A stretch of 64,000 bases of DNA from contig CP075492.1 of assembly GCA_021613535.1 (NCBI GenBank), positions 17,794,001 through 17,858,000 of the forward strand. The letters are read 5' to 3'. Source of the DNA: Adineta vaga. Taxonomy: Eukaryota > Rotifera. The notes beneath the pieces were generated by a model, which was not told where the DNA came from, did no database searches, and worked only from the letters and a program-made list of their open reading frames with translations. Position 1 is the stretch's first letter. Each line of letters starts with the position of its first letter. Shown here in pieces: positions 12,298-23,646 of this stretch. The position numbers and the translations under genes were made by a program.

Positions 12298-12701
12298 CGT
12301 CATACGCGGATTTTGAAGGTGTTGTGAGAAAATAAGTACTACGAAGAACATGGTTGATTTTTGATAAAGATTCACTGCTCTTCATTGGTTGTGAAGAATT
12401 TTTTGTTTTCTCTCTCCACAGCCACCAATTTTACGAATGCTGAAGACTATTTCTATGACGAAAGTGACATTAGACTAATATGTCTAACGAAAATTCATAT
12501 GCTATACCAGCTGAATCGTCTGTTCAAAACATAAAGATACAAACAGTCTCCTATTGTATGCGTGTGTTTCATAGTAAAATATCAACTACAAAATACTTTT
12601 GTAATAACGACTTATACTGAATGCGATTAGACAATTGTTATTACAGATAATAACTTGAAATCAAACTAATCATGTCAATAATCGCCATAAAAATAGTGTC
12701 T

Positions 12702-14729
12702 TCATATTAGCTCATATAACTCTGCGCTATGCACTGTGGAAATAGTTCCACCAATTACTAGCACGTTACCATTTGCTAATGTTGTTGATGTGTGTCCAAG
12801 TCGTCCTTCATTCATTTTACCAGCACTTGTCCAACGTTCAGTTAATGGATCATACAACTCAGCACTATCGAGAGGTCTATAACCATCCCATCCACCAGAA
12901 ACTAACACATTTCCATTCGTTAATATGCTTGCTGTGTGACTATGTCGATTCGTTATCGAGTAATCAGTAATGACCCAAATTCCTGTTGATGGATCATACA
13001 ACTCAGCAGCTTTATTAGAACCACCGCCAGTAATTAACACTTTTCCATTTGTTAATACAGATGCTGTATGCTTATATCGTACTATATCCGTGTCACCAGT
13101 GATTGTCCAAGTTTCTGTTGATGGATCATACAGCTCGGCGCTAGTTCGATCATTCATACCAATAGATCCACCTGTAACTAACACTTTTCCATTTTTTAAC
13201 ACTGATGCCGTATGATCTGATCGTTCATGATTCATGTCACCAGTAGCTGTCCACATTCCTGTTGATGAATCATACAATTCTGCACTAGCTAGACGACTAC
13301 CACCATAAACTCCACCAGTAATTAATACTTTTCCATTTGTCAGTATAGATGCGGTATGATCACGTCGTGGTTTGTTCATTTCACCAGCACTTGTCCAACT
13401 GTTTGTTGATGGATCATACAATTCAGCATTTTTCAAAGAACTAAAACTATATGTTCCACCCGCAACCAACACTGTTCCATCTCGTAATATTGATGCTGTG
13501 TGACCACGTCGTGCATTCGTCATACTACTAAGTGTTGTCCAAGTTTCTGTTAATGGATCATACAGCTCAGTGATGTTTAGAGGCTGTTCATAAACATCTC
13601 CACCACCAATAATCAACACTTTACCATCAGTTAATATCGATGCTGTATGATCACGACGTGCTTTCTTCATATCACTAGTATAAGACCATTCTAAAACATA
13701 GTATTTCAATTCAATGATGAGTATCAAAGATTCCCTTATTTCACACAAATACTCTCGCCTATCTTCACACGTTATTCGAAACTCACTTGACTGTTGACTA
13801 GTTGTTGTCGTTAAAATTTCGGTCGTAGTTGCCGTTGTAGTGTTCGTCGAAACTAATTAATATGAAATATAGATATTAAAAAAACGGTTCGTTTTTAGTT
13901 TGATATAGTAAAGGATAATATAAACTCGGTAAGCTTAAACTTATTGATAAGAGACTATATAAAGTATTAAAGTTCAACTAAAATCATAAATCAACCTGAA
14001 AACAAGTTGTTTCTATTGAATATTCGTTCTTCGTATATAAGCTATGAATATAAAAAGAGCCATACTATGTTTTCATCTTTTGCTAGATACACTATAACGG
14101 ATGTTCTATTAAAGATGTATGTTTTTCATTCATGAGTGACTATTCCACCTGCATATCAGTGCTTATCGGGTTACCTGTTGGTGGTGGTGGTGGACAGATT
14201 CGTTTATCAGCCATTGATATTGGATAACAAACTGGATGTAAGTGACATCTAGTGTGATATACACAGATATGATCAGGTTCATAACAAGCATTATTTTCAC
14301 ATGAAACAAGTTCAGAACAAGTCACCCAAAGAAAGGCACATATACCGGAATCCTTAGCGCCTTTCATAAGCAGACAACCGCATGCACTATTCGTTGAACA
14401 TTGGTCATTGTGAGAGCCGTAACATATTTGAGAATCTGCTGGAGCCAATAACAGACTACATTAACAAGAAAAAGAATATAAGATCAAAGTTGAGTTTTAC
14501 AACTGGGATCGATTTTGAGATATAAGGACTCTGAGTATATGAGATAGTACAGCGCCATGGAAAGACGACATTCGACCTGGCTGATATTTCTAAATAAAAC
14601 TTTGGCAAAAATAATTACAGCAACATGACTTTCGAACACTTCTTTTACAAATTCATATGAATAAAAAATCTTTTTTTACACTCACACAAAAAGAACGAAA
14701 ATCAAATATTGAATTATTGTTGTTATCAT
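12702..14729 (-). CDS. Secreted Cys-rich plus kelch-repeat protein (4 exons, 459 aa)
   Basis: Exons 14729-14686, 14455-14175, 13852-13787 and 13690-12702 join in phase with GT-AG introns. Exon 1 plus the start of exon 2 give a signal peptide (MITTIIQYLIFVLFVLLLA). Exon 2 is a Cys-rich module with CYGSHNDQC and about 14 Cys, ending in a poly-Pro stretch. Exon 3 is a Thr-rich linker (STNTTTATTT). Exon 4 has six to seven kelch repeats of about 50 residues, each with RxxHTASIL, GKVLxxGG and SAELYDPSTxxW. They should form one beta-propeller. The Cys-rich module recurs in the lectin gene at 47522-48789. Likely extracellular binding role; no enzyme motif. Confidence 0.82.
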
Positions 14730-14914
14730 AGCTTTAATCAGAATGGAAAAGAATCATAACACCGTTCGTATTATATATCAAACAGACTGATAGCGTTTGT
14801 TACATTCATCGAAAAATGAAAAAGCTTACTAGTTAAGCTTTTGATTCAAAGATAGAATCGATTTTTATTTCAATCTAACACATACCATCATTCACTTTTC
14901 AATCTCATGAGACT

Positions 14915-14959
14915 AGGGTGTGGGTATGAATATTTCTTCTTTACCCACACCCATACCCT
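14915..14959. repeat. TGTGGG-type hairpin H7
   Basis: G arm AGGGTGTGGGTA and C arm TACCCACACCCATACCCT around a spacer of about 15 nt. Confidence 0.8.
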
Positions 14960-15268
14960 CGATGCTAATGAATCAGTGACAAAACACATCAAACATTAAT
15001 ATTTTTATTTTTATTTCTTACATGCGGTCTATTCATGATATACATATTTGAAGAACATTATTATTTGGCATACTTTTCTTTTTCAATTAAAACTTTGTCT
15101 GAATAACTGTAGAAAATAATTATATTGTTAAGTGTGTAGTTTTTTCAAATTATATTCCTATCTTCTACTAATAGAAATTTCAGTATTTATTTTTTCATCA
15201 AATGTAAATTCTTTAGAAAATATTAGTGGTTATTAAATCCTTTTTGAAGATGATATATGACTTTCATA

Positions 15269-15343
15269 GGGGGGTGTGGGTGTGGGAGAGTGTGAATACA
15301 ACAGACTCCCATCCTCACCCACACTCTCGGACACATCCTTGAG
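15269..15343. repeat. TGTGGG-type hairpin H8
   Basis: G arm GGGGTGTGGGTGTGGGAGAG, spacer of about 15 nt, C arm with CTCACCCACACTCTC and then ACACATCCTTGAG. Confidence 0.75.
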
Positions 15344-15779
15344 TACACAAAAGTAATAAAGATATTACTGCTGTATAAGTGTGACGGACGACTGTTGTGA
15401 GTGCATTTCAAATACTCAACGAAATGGAATGACGAAATCTTCCCTCGTTAGTTATTATTTCATAAAAACAAAAACAAAAGCAGTAAACTTCAGATTCACA
15501 AGAAGAAAAAACACAGTACGAAATAATCACTTAGCATATACATTCTTTTATTCTCTCGAACAATCGAACAACATCGACAAAATTTCAAGGTAAAAGAGAA
15601 ATTCTAGAATACTTTATTTGCGTTCGTTTATATAAAAAATGATATAAAATCATCAGCAGTGTAGAAGTTCCATGAATTACGATCTTTTAAGGAATTTAAT
15701 TTTCATTTTTTACTTTTGAATATTAACTATCTGTTTTTCATGCATTAGGGTCCAATAAACAATAGATTAGCTTACACAG

Positions 15780-18700
15780 ATGGAAACTATTAAAAAGCAA
15801 TTGAACGATATTTCATCGTATACAGACACTAATGGTGGTGTGAAGAAGTTCTTAAAGAATAATTTTCAAGATTCAATCGAAATTATCAATGTAATGTCGA
15901 AATTTAATGATCAATATATAGCCGACACATTCAATTCGAAAACATCAAATAAGGCAATGAGAATAATTTGGAAATCAGCATTACATCTATTATCGAATAG
16001 CAAATATTTAAAAACACTCGAATGTAAGCATCTATACAAAATTGGATTATTAACTATTAAAATTATGCATAATAAACACATTGGACATACTACGAAAAAT
16101 GAGTTTTGTGAATCAATTTTCCTATATAGATATCACTCGAATAATTTGACAGAATGTCTTGTACAACATATTCAAAGTATAACAGATTCATCATCAATTC
16201 AAATTATTTGTTTATGGTTAGATATTGTAGTTCATTATCAACATATCGTTAGAGAACAACAAGACGACTTTGAATATAGTTATTTTGATCCAAGAAAAAT
16301 CATCTCAGAATGTATTATTAAACAAAAATATAATCTACCAAATGATTTAAGATTACGTGGATCATTTTTATTTTATTTAACATATATACCATATCCTCAT
16401 CTACACCCTGATGAAAAACTTGCATCAATTTGTCGCCATCATATTCTTTCACAAATGAAAGATTTAGATAAATGGACATCAGCAACCGTACATTGTGCTA
16501 TGGGAAGTATCTGTCTAATGACAACGTATTATTCTGAACAATTTAAATTTGATGAAATATATTATCATTTTTTATTATATATTATTACTTATGAAAAATT
16601 TCAGCAAATGTTAGTTTCAACATGGAGAAATGATGAAACGATTTTAATCCATACGATTACAAATTATTTTTATAATACTATTGATAATAATGAAAACATG
16701 AAAGTTACACTTGGTACGGCTCTCGATAAGTTAAATAATCTGTATAAAAATGTTAAATATGAATCAACAAAAATGAATATATGTTACCTAATTCTTATAT
16801 CAGCACACGAAAAAAGTGTTATTTCTGATGAAATTATCATCGGATGTTTTCAGCATATAAAAAGATGTAATATGCCTCCAATTCCTCAAGAAATAAAAGT
16901 ACGGTCAATTTGTCAATACGATCAAAATCGTGTTGTGCGTTTCCGAAATCAAAAACTAGAACAAAGGAAAAACCCGGATAAATTTCTTCACGGTTTAAAA
17001 CACGCATGTCAATACGATTCTGTCAAAGATGCAATTATTAGATTAAAGAAGATTGATGAGTTAGCGGATATGATCGAAGGGCATAGTGAAGTAGTATGTG
17101 ATATTCTTGCGCTTTTATCGACAAAAACAAATGCTCAAAAGATATTAAAAGAGAATTCTAAGTTCTGTTGTTATATGGATTCTCAGACGAGCAAGATAAA
17201 AGTTAGACAATCAAACTCACTGAAATTTGAACAGATTGCGAATAGTTTTCAAAGAGAACGACTTATTTCACCTCATCTTGTTAAAGAAAAGGTTGTACTG
17301 AGCTGTTCTGATACAAAGCTCAGCAATCATATCAAACATCATTTAAAGAAAGTTGGTCATGATATATTAGTTTTAAATGAATACAAAAACGAAATGGAAA
17401 AGGAAGAATTTATCTTGAAATGTAAATGTATGCTTGTTTGTTTAACTAATAATTACAGTCAATATCAATCAGATTTAATTTTTGGTTATAAAAATCAAGT
17501 AAAAATTATACTGATTATAATTGAAAATGAACAACCATATTGTCCCAATGAACCTTTTTTGAAATTTATTTTAAAAAGATATTCATCATCATTGATTCGT
17601 ACAAATATCGACAAACTTGATAAATTATACGAATTATTATCAAAAGAAATCGAACGTCTTTCATCTACATCATCACAAAAAATAATGCTTTCTTCAGATG
17701 AAAATAATAAATTAAAGGGTTCACCTCTACAAGCGATTGTAAGTTACATTCTACTTACAGAAAAGAACGATATATGAAATTATCAATTTCGATTTTAGGA
17801 AAAAAGTTGTACAGCTGAAGATCTGTACAAGGCATGTAAAGAAAATTATATTGATAAAGTGAAACAATATCTTCAAAATACCACTAATGAAGTATTAGAT
17901 GAATCTGTTTTCAAAGAAAGTACAGCATTACACATAGCATCTTATAATGGTCATGATGAAATCGTTCGATTACTTCTTAAAGTAGGTGCATCTCGATGTA
18001 TACGTAATTATCATAATTTAACAGCTTTTGAAGAAGCGCGAACACAAAGTACAAAAGATTTATTTCAAATTAAATCAGATAATAACGAACAAAATCGTTT
18101 TATTAACAATGATATTTATACTGAATGGACGACTGCTTTTCAAGATCCTCTGAAAAAACGAAAATATCTTCGACGAAAGTTATATGAATTACGGGAACAC
18201 GATCTAGATGGTATTCATGAAAATTTAATGAAATATATGCATATTTTTATTGATACATTACCTTTAGCAAACCAAAAGAAGCAAATCGTCAAACAATTTT
18301 TCTTAGTAATGAGAAAGAAAGTTGATCCAATTTATATTATTGGAGCGTATACAAGTGCAACTTGTTTTCATAAATATTATAATGAATATATAGCACAACA
18401 TGCCATTAATTTCTTTGATTCATCAATTGTCGATATTCATGTTAATTATAAAATAGTTAAATATGTGGTGAAAAGTATTGCTATACTTATGTTTCATTGG
18501 GCATTTAATCAATATAGATATTCGGGAAAAACATATCGTGGAATGTTAATGACTAAAGAAGATTTATATAAATATGTTGTTAATTCGAAAATAATGAACA
18601 AATCATTTTTATCAACATCGAAATCTAACGAAATTGCAGAATGCTTTAGTGGCTGTTTAAACGACGAAAATAACCTACGAAAAACACGTGACAAACAAGC

Positions 18701-18911
18701 AATTCAAACTGCTGTTCTTTGTACTTATATTATTAAAAATTCTGAAACAGCTTTATCTCTTGAAACAATATCCAGACAGAAAGTAGAAGAAGAAGTTTTA
18801 ATTTTACCATTTTCAGTCTTTGAAGTTAAAAGTGTTCGACGTACACCAACAAATACAATTGACATTCTATTAGAAGAAGTTCTTGATGAATCAAGTGAAA
18901 AAGATAATTAA
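15780..18911 (+). CDS. TIR-like, ankyrin and ADP-ribosyltransferase fusion protein (2 exons, 1023 aa)
   Basis: Exon 1 (15780-17738) and exon 2 (17799-18911) join in phase 0 across a 60-bp intron. Residues 1 to about 490 are helical and armadillo-like, with no named match. Residues about 500-640 look like a TIR domain: a beta strand VVLSCSD, helix LSNHIKHHLKKVG, strand CMLVCLTN, then VKIILIII. Residues about 660-745 contain ankyrin repeats (STALHIASYNGHDEIVRLLL). Residues about 760-1020 hold an ART core with TYRGM, SFLSTSKS and VEEEVLILP, giving a complete R-S-E triad. An upstream donor at 15591 and an acceptor at about 15748 suggest a 5' UTR intron. TIR and ART families both consume NAD+, so an NAD-linked defence or stress role is inferred. 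The TIR catalytic Glu is not evident. Confidence 0.75.
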
Positions 18912-18973
18912 ATAGATTTTACTAAAGTTTTATTCTTTTTTTTAATAAACGCGATATATCTTTATATTCATTT

Positions 18974-19102
18974 GGAGGGAGTGTGGATGTCGGGTGACTT
19001 TAGGGTGTGGGTTAAAGTGTGAGTATGCGTATCCCTTTCTTCTGGCACTCACACCCACCCTCTTGAAGGTGTGGGCGTAGGTGTAGGTCAGATTGTACTC
19101 TT
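18974..19102. repeat. Compound TGTGGG hairpins H9a and H9b
   Basis: G arm near 19001-19023 (TAGGGTGTGGGTTAAAGTGT), C arm near 19047-19062, then a second G arm at 19066-19086 followed by spacer GGTCAGATTGTACTCTT. That spacer nearly equals that of H4. It lies just 3' of the TIR-ART gene. Confidence 0.7.
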
Positions 19103-19178
19103 TTTTCGGTATAAAACTTCGAATATGAAATTTAATTCACTTAAGCGGGATTTCTTACATTCTCACAGAAGCTGTGAA

Positions 19179-19209
19179 ACGATATATGAAATTATCAATT
19201 TCGATTTTA
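19179..19209 (+). repeat. 31-bp copy of the TIR-ART gene intron end
   Basis: These 31 nt are identical to 17767-17797, the 3' part of the intron in the TIR-ART gene including its acceptor region. No neighbouring exon sequence was copied. Confidence 0.8.
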
Positions 19210-19467
19210 ACATTTCAGATCCAAATTGCTAAGAACATGAGAAGAAAAGTTGGCCAATATTAACTAAGTATAGTGGAATTACTTTCGTTCGCTAAATATT
19301 AACTGAAAGAGCTTTGAATAATCTGAAACCAGGGTAGGTGAAGGTGAGCGAAGCTGTCATTATGTTAACATTTCATCTCAGCTACGAGGATCATTAAATG
19401 GTTACGTTTCAATTTGGTCCAAAGAAAGAATTAAAAAGAGTTAATTCGATAATTATTATCGAAATAA

Positions 19468-19508
19468 TGGGTGGGTGTCAGTCATCTCTTTCTTCTCATC
19501 CACACCGT
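19468..19508. repeat. TGTGGG-type hairpin H10a
   Basis: G arm ATGGGTGGGTGTC, spacer with CTCTTTCTTCTCATC, and short C arm CCACACC. The spacer resembles those of H24 and H25. Confidence 0.55.
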
Positions 19509-19602
19509 CGCTAGATCATTAGAATAGAACTTGCCTATTTTTAACATAAAATCATCTGCTAAGATTCTTAGCTGGATTAAAACTGATCATGGTTAGTAGT
19601 CA

Positions 19603-19631
19603 AACCCACACTCATACACCCTCATGTGGGT
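19603..19631. repeat. Reversed-orientation telomere-like palindrome H10b
   Basis: Here ACCCACA comes first and TGTGGGT second, the opposite order to all other copies, around a spacer of about 14 nt. Confidence 0.5.
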
Positions 19632-19760
19632 CCGGATCCAAAAATATTGGACTCGGTGGACTCTAGACCAGGAATACATGTAAAGAATGAAATGCGAGGA
19701 GGGAAAAATCCGATAGCAATATTTCATTTGAATAAAAGAATTTAAACATGGAATTGTTCC

Positions 19761-20690
19761 CATATGCAGGTTTCATGATTCTTAGAATAACTTTAAAGTT
19801 TCAATGCGAAGACATGTTTTTTTTCTTGAAACATTTACGTTTCAAGAAAATTCTATTTTCTGACCGTACCCATGTAAATATGAAACGTACAATGGACGCA
19901 TCGAGTCGCGTTTAAACGCAATTGCTTGTTGCGAATTCGATGCGGTTTTTCCCAAAGGAATATATCACTGTCAGTCAAAATCGCGTGAAGGACTTTGTGA
20001 GTCTTTGATGAACTATTCATCTATCTTGGTAAATGAAATACGTCAAAGTTATAGCTAAAACTATCGTTCGATGGATTTATGTGGATCATTTGAATTCCAT
20101 TTATTATTTCAATAAGAAGAATTTCTCAAAAATATTTCATCATGAGATCTTAGAAAAAATCTGTCTAATATTTATTATGCAGAATAGAAGATAAGAAGAC
20201 AGTTTATCTAAAACTACTAGGCCTATTTAAAAAGATATTAAAAAATATTAAAACTTGTTTTTTGAAGAAACGATAGAATTATTTTCGTTGATGTATCTAA
20301 CTTCTAAAGTCCATGATCGACTAGATTTCGAGTAAATATAGCTCAGCGATGTATGTTCACGACTTCTGATCGATGGTTCACATGTTCAAATCTGCTTCTC
20401 GTCATGTAAATAAAAAATTCAGTTCTTTTGCCACAGTAGGCTAAGATCATCCGAATGTAATGTCGATGGCGACTGTGTTCGAATTTGAGATGAATTTATG
20501 TATTTTTTGCTTAATTTTAAAATTTAACCGAAACGCGTCGTAGGCGCGATTGAGACGCGTTTCAACTTAAAATATTTACATGGGTACTTTGAAATACGAG
20601 TATGCATTACGAATGTATTATGTTGGGAAGGAAACATCTGTTTGCGCTGAAACTTTCAGAGTAATCTAAGAACCATAAGAGCTATATATG
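19761..20690. mobile_element. Foldback-type element with long imperfect terminal inverted repeats
   Basis: The left end (19761-19890) and the right end (about 20565-20690) match as imperfect inverted repeats of about 130 bp. Shared blocks include ATTCTTAG with AAAGTTTCA, then ATGTTT, and an exact 16-bp block GTACCCATGTAAATAT, followed by GAAACG. Inside are perfect hairpins: CTTGAAAC/GTTTCAAG at 19838-19859 and GAAACGCGTC/GACGCGTTTC near 20530-20563. No transposase frame exists, so this is non-autonomous. I could not find a convincing target-site duplication, so the exact ends are uncertain. Confidence 0.65.
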
Positions 20691-20978
20691 AAGAAAAAAT
20701 TTAGAAGTATTATTATAGACGATGTGTTTTTTTCGTTTGAGGGATCATATCTAGTCATTCGTATTTCAAGCTTGTAGAATAGAACGATAGGCCGTGATTA
20801 AGAAGAATAATCAAGAAAAACTTCTGTGTGAAAATCTCACCATTTGTGTTAGATAAATATTAATCCTACGTGCTATTGACTAAATAAAAGTACCTGCTTT
20901 TATTATCGCGACGAGAGATATTTATACGAAGTATATTCGAGTGGTAGCTGTTAAACACAAAAATTAATTGAAAAAACG

Positions 20979-21875
20979 ATGTACAAAACCCTTATTTTTA
21001 CTTTAATTGTCATAATTGGTATGACTAGTGCGTCCAAAGTATTGAATATTCAATCTCACAATATTCAACATAAACAACTTAACTTTGGCGAAAATAATTT
21101 ACCCATTTTATGCAAAGAATGTCTCAATGTTGCTAATGAATCAATCAATGTTTTACTTCAATTGATTCTTGACACTGGTATTCTTAGTTCTTGTCAAAAA
21201 TTATGTCGAGCTGTAGCTAACAAAACTGGATCACTAACTCTTGGTTTAATATGCGATGTAGCCTGTGCTGCTGTTGGTATTGACGAATTTGTCAAAATCC
21301 TCGATAAAGCAGATATTGATCCAATATAGTATTGTGAAATGGCTAAATTATGTCCAAGTAAATAAAAGAATATTGTTTTCATTATTTATGTGTGAAAATT
21401 TTGAAATACTTATCTTTATAGTTAATGATCATGGTGATGCTAAAATTACCCAGTTCTCACTTTTACCAACCACTGGACGTAAAGGTACAACATTTACAAT
21501 TGATTTCACTTACGTATCTATTAATGGAACCGGCACTGGTGAACTTAATATTGATATTAGTTGTCCTGATCGTATGCCAGCTGGTGCGACTTTTTTGACA
21601 GAAATTAAGAAACCTGGTACATACACTGAAAAAATCGATATCAAAGCTCAACTTGATCCACGATGTGATCCATTTAAAGGTAAGATGTTTTTATTAATTA
21701 TCTTCAAATGTATAGGTTTATCGTTTTCATTTCTTTTATTATAGAACCCTGTGAAGAATGGTTTCCAGGTATCTACAACGTAACAGTACGACTTTGCAAT
21801 GGTGAATGCGGTTCTAAACATCCTCATTCAGCTATCTATGATACAGCAAAAACGTCATTTGTACTCACTAAATAA
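20979..21875 (+). pseudogene. Countin/saposin-B-like secreted protein with an in-frame TAG
   Basis: Exons 20979-21357, 21422-21679 and 21745-21875 join in frame through introns of 64 and 65 bp. A signal peptide (MYKTLIFTLIVIIGMTSA) precedes a saposin-B-like domain with paired Cys (LCKECLNV, CQKLCRAV, CDVACAAVG). Exon 2 begins NDHGDAKITQFSLLPTTG, a beta-rich domain like that of countin-type proteins, and exon 3 ends in FVLTK. A TAG at 21327-21329 interrupts the frame just after ADIDPI, where relatives have Tyr. Everything downstream, including splice sites, is intact, so the stop is probably recent, a sequencing error or read through. Role: secreted, possibly cell-group signalling by analogy. 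Confidence 0.72.
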
Positions 21876-21929
21876 AGACTTATGTTGCTTTTTTGTAAAA
21901 CATTATTATTACTTTTGTCATTGGTTATT

Positions 21930-23040
21930 GGTATAAATCTATAATGTGTGTTTTGGGTAAAGGTTTAATACAAGTCGAAGAATTAGATACAAAAAAAGTT
22001 GAGGGTAGATGATAGTAGTATATACACCCACACCCACACCCTACTTCTAATTTTTGTTTTTTATCATCATATTCAGAACCATACAATAACTCTGAACATA
22101 CAAAAAAGTATTGATATGTTTCTACACTATTTTGTAAAACAATACATTTACTATTATTGTTACAATAATCTGATGTACAAAACATTAATAGAAGACAATG
22201 TGGACATACACAAATTGAATCATTTGAACAATCATCAACAGTAACAGGTATATCACAATATAAACCAGTCCAATTCGAATAACAATAACAGAAGAATTTT
22301 TCTATATTATTAACATATTTCATGCATTGACCATTTTGATTACATGTTAAATTACGATTTTGTAAAGTTCGAATACTTTGATATGGTATAATTAAATTTG
22401 CTACAATTCGATTTAACGATAGAAAAAGAAATGGAATTGATAAGTACCAACTGTGGCATGATAGGTCATTGTATATTCATCAAAAACATCAATATGTATG
22501 TAATAAGTTTTCGATATATTCTTAGGACGAGTGGAATATAAAAGATAAATATTACATGTTTTTGAACAATTTCATTGTGTTGTAAATATAAATTGTTCAT
22601 ATGAATTAATTTGTCGATTTTCATCCATTAATAATACTAAAAATGTATATGCACTATCTTGATTATACTATAGGTAATAAACGTAATGTAAGACTAACAC
22701 GTTCATTTTGATATTGACATAAATCACCATAATAAGTTGAAGGACATAAACATTGTTCTATGATTGTTTCATCATCTTCTCATGTAAGAATAGGTAATCC
22801 ACAATGGCAACGCCATATCCATCCATGATAGGCAAAATCAGATCGAATATTTCTAATATACGTTTCATAATTATTATTATCTTTCTGTCGACTTATAATG
22901 TTTTTATGAAATATATTTATTTCTATTCGAGGATAAATATGTGCAGTTATGTTATTACCAAGAAAAACTTATCAATGATAAGTGAACTAACGATAATCGA
23001 AATTGTTTCTACCAATGAACCAAATTTATCACCAATACCA
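21930..23040 (-). pseudogene. EGF/LDLR-type receptor ectodomain pseudogene
   Basis: The minus strand from about 23040 to 22045 preserves coding character in pieces across frameshifts and stops: DFAYHGWIWRCHCGLPILT, then TGA, then IIEQCLCPSTYYGDLCQYQ, later TCNQNGQCMKYVNN, FFCYCYSNWTGLYCDIPV and DCSNDSICVCP. These are EGF-like modules as found in the ectodomains of bdelloid 7TM receptors. The remaining frame runs into hairpin H11, and the 5' side ends at hairpin H12. No 7TM part follows. A decayed gene fragment bounded by hairpins. Confidence 0.72.
21999..22042. repeat. TGTGGG-type hairpin H11
   Basis: A clear C arm (ACACCCACACCCACACCCT, 22024-22042) and a decayed G arm (TTGAGGGTAG). It splits the EGF-receptor pseudogene at its 3' side. 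Confidence 0.7.
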
Positions 23041-23046
23041 GAACGT

Positions 23047-23113
23047 AGGGTGGGTGTGGGTGAAAGAGATATACCCATAGTCATAGCCACATCCACACCC
23101 ACACCCACCCTCA
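23047..23113. repeat. TGTGGG-type hairpin H12
   Basis: G arm AGGGTGGGTGTGGGTG and C arm ATCCACACCCACACCCACCC ending in TCAAG, around a spacer of about 30 nt. It abuts the 5' edge of the EGF pseudogene. Confidence 0.85.
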
Positions 23114-23646
23114 AGAAGGATTGGTAAATTCTCTTTCAAGAATAAGTTGCTTGTTTGTGTGTCCGCACTTCATTGATTGGTCAAAAAATAAATATAATAC
23201 AAAGATTCTTTTCTATAAGGGTTGACGGAAGGATAATCAGTGTTGATAGCACCAATCTAATGTTAGTTTTTCGCAAATTGTATGTATGAAAAGCTCGATA
23301 GCAGTTTAAAACATCGATTCTACAAGAAAGAGCTGAACGAGCCCTTAGACGAACGTTACCTGTTTAAGTATGTCATTGATAACATTGAAATGTTCTGATA
23401 TTAAATAATAATTCATCGTTTCAAAAAAATAATAAATTATTCTTATTAGTTTTGACAATACTAAAAATCCTGATAATTCTCCCTTTCTTTTTACAAGATT
23501 TATTTAATGAATAATTATACTGCACCGAGAGGGAAACAATATGCCTTTAAAAATGCAATACTCCATCTTACTTCATAGAAGAATTTTATAGAATGAGAAT
23601 GTAACAATTATGTTTAACACTGATGTTCAATTCTTTATTGACGATA
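23114..23646. other. Non-coding stretch
   Basis: Nothing convincing is seen on either strand. It is AT-rich and lies 3' of the B-box/USP9X-like gene. Confidence 0.4.

Noticed and set aside
12773-13215. Plus-strand ORFs opposite the kelch repeats
   Set aside because: Shadows of the repeated kelch units.
20335-20405. tRNA-like sequence with A-box-like TAGCTCAG and B-box-like GTTCAAATC at proper spacing
   Set aside because: Acceptor, D and T stems do not pair; only three anticodon-stem pairs form, and it lies inside the foldback element.
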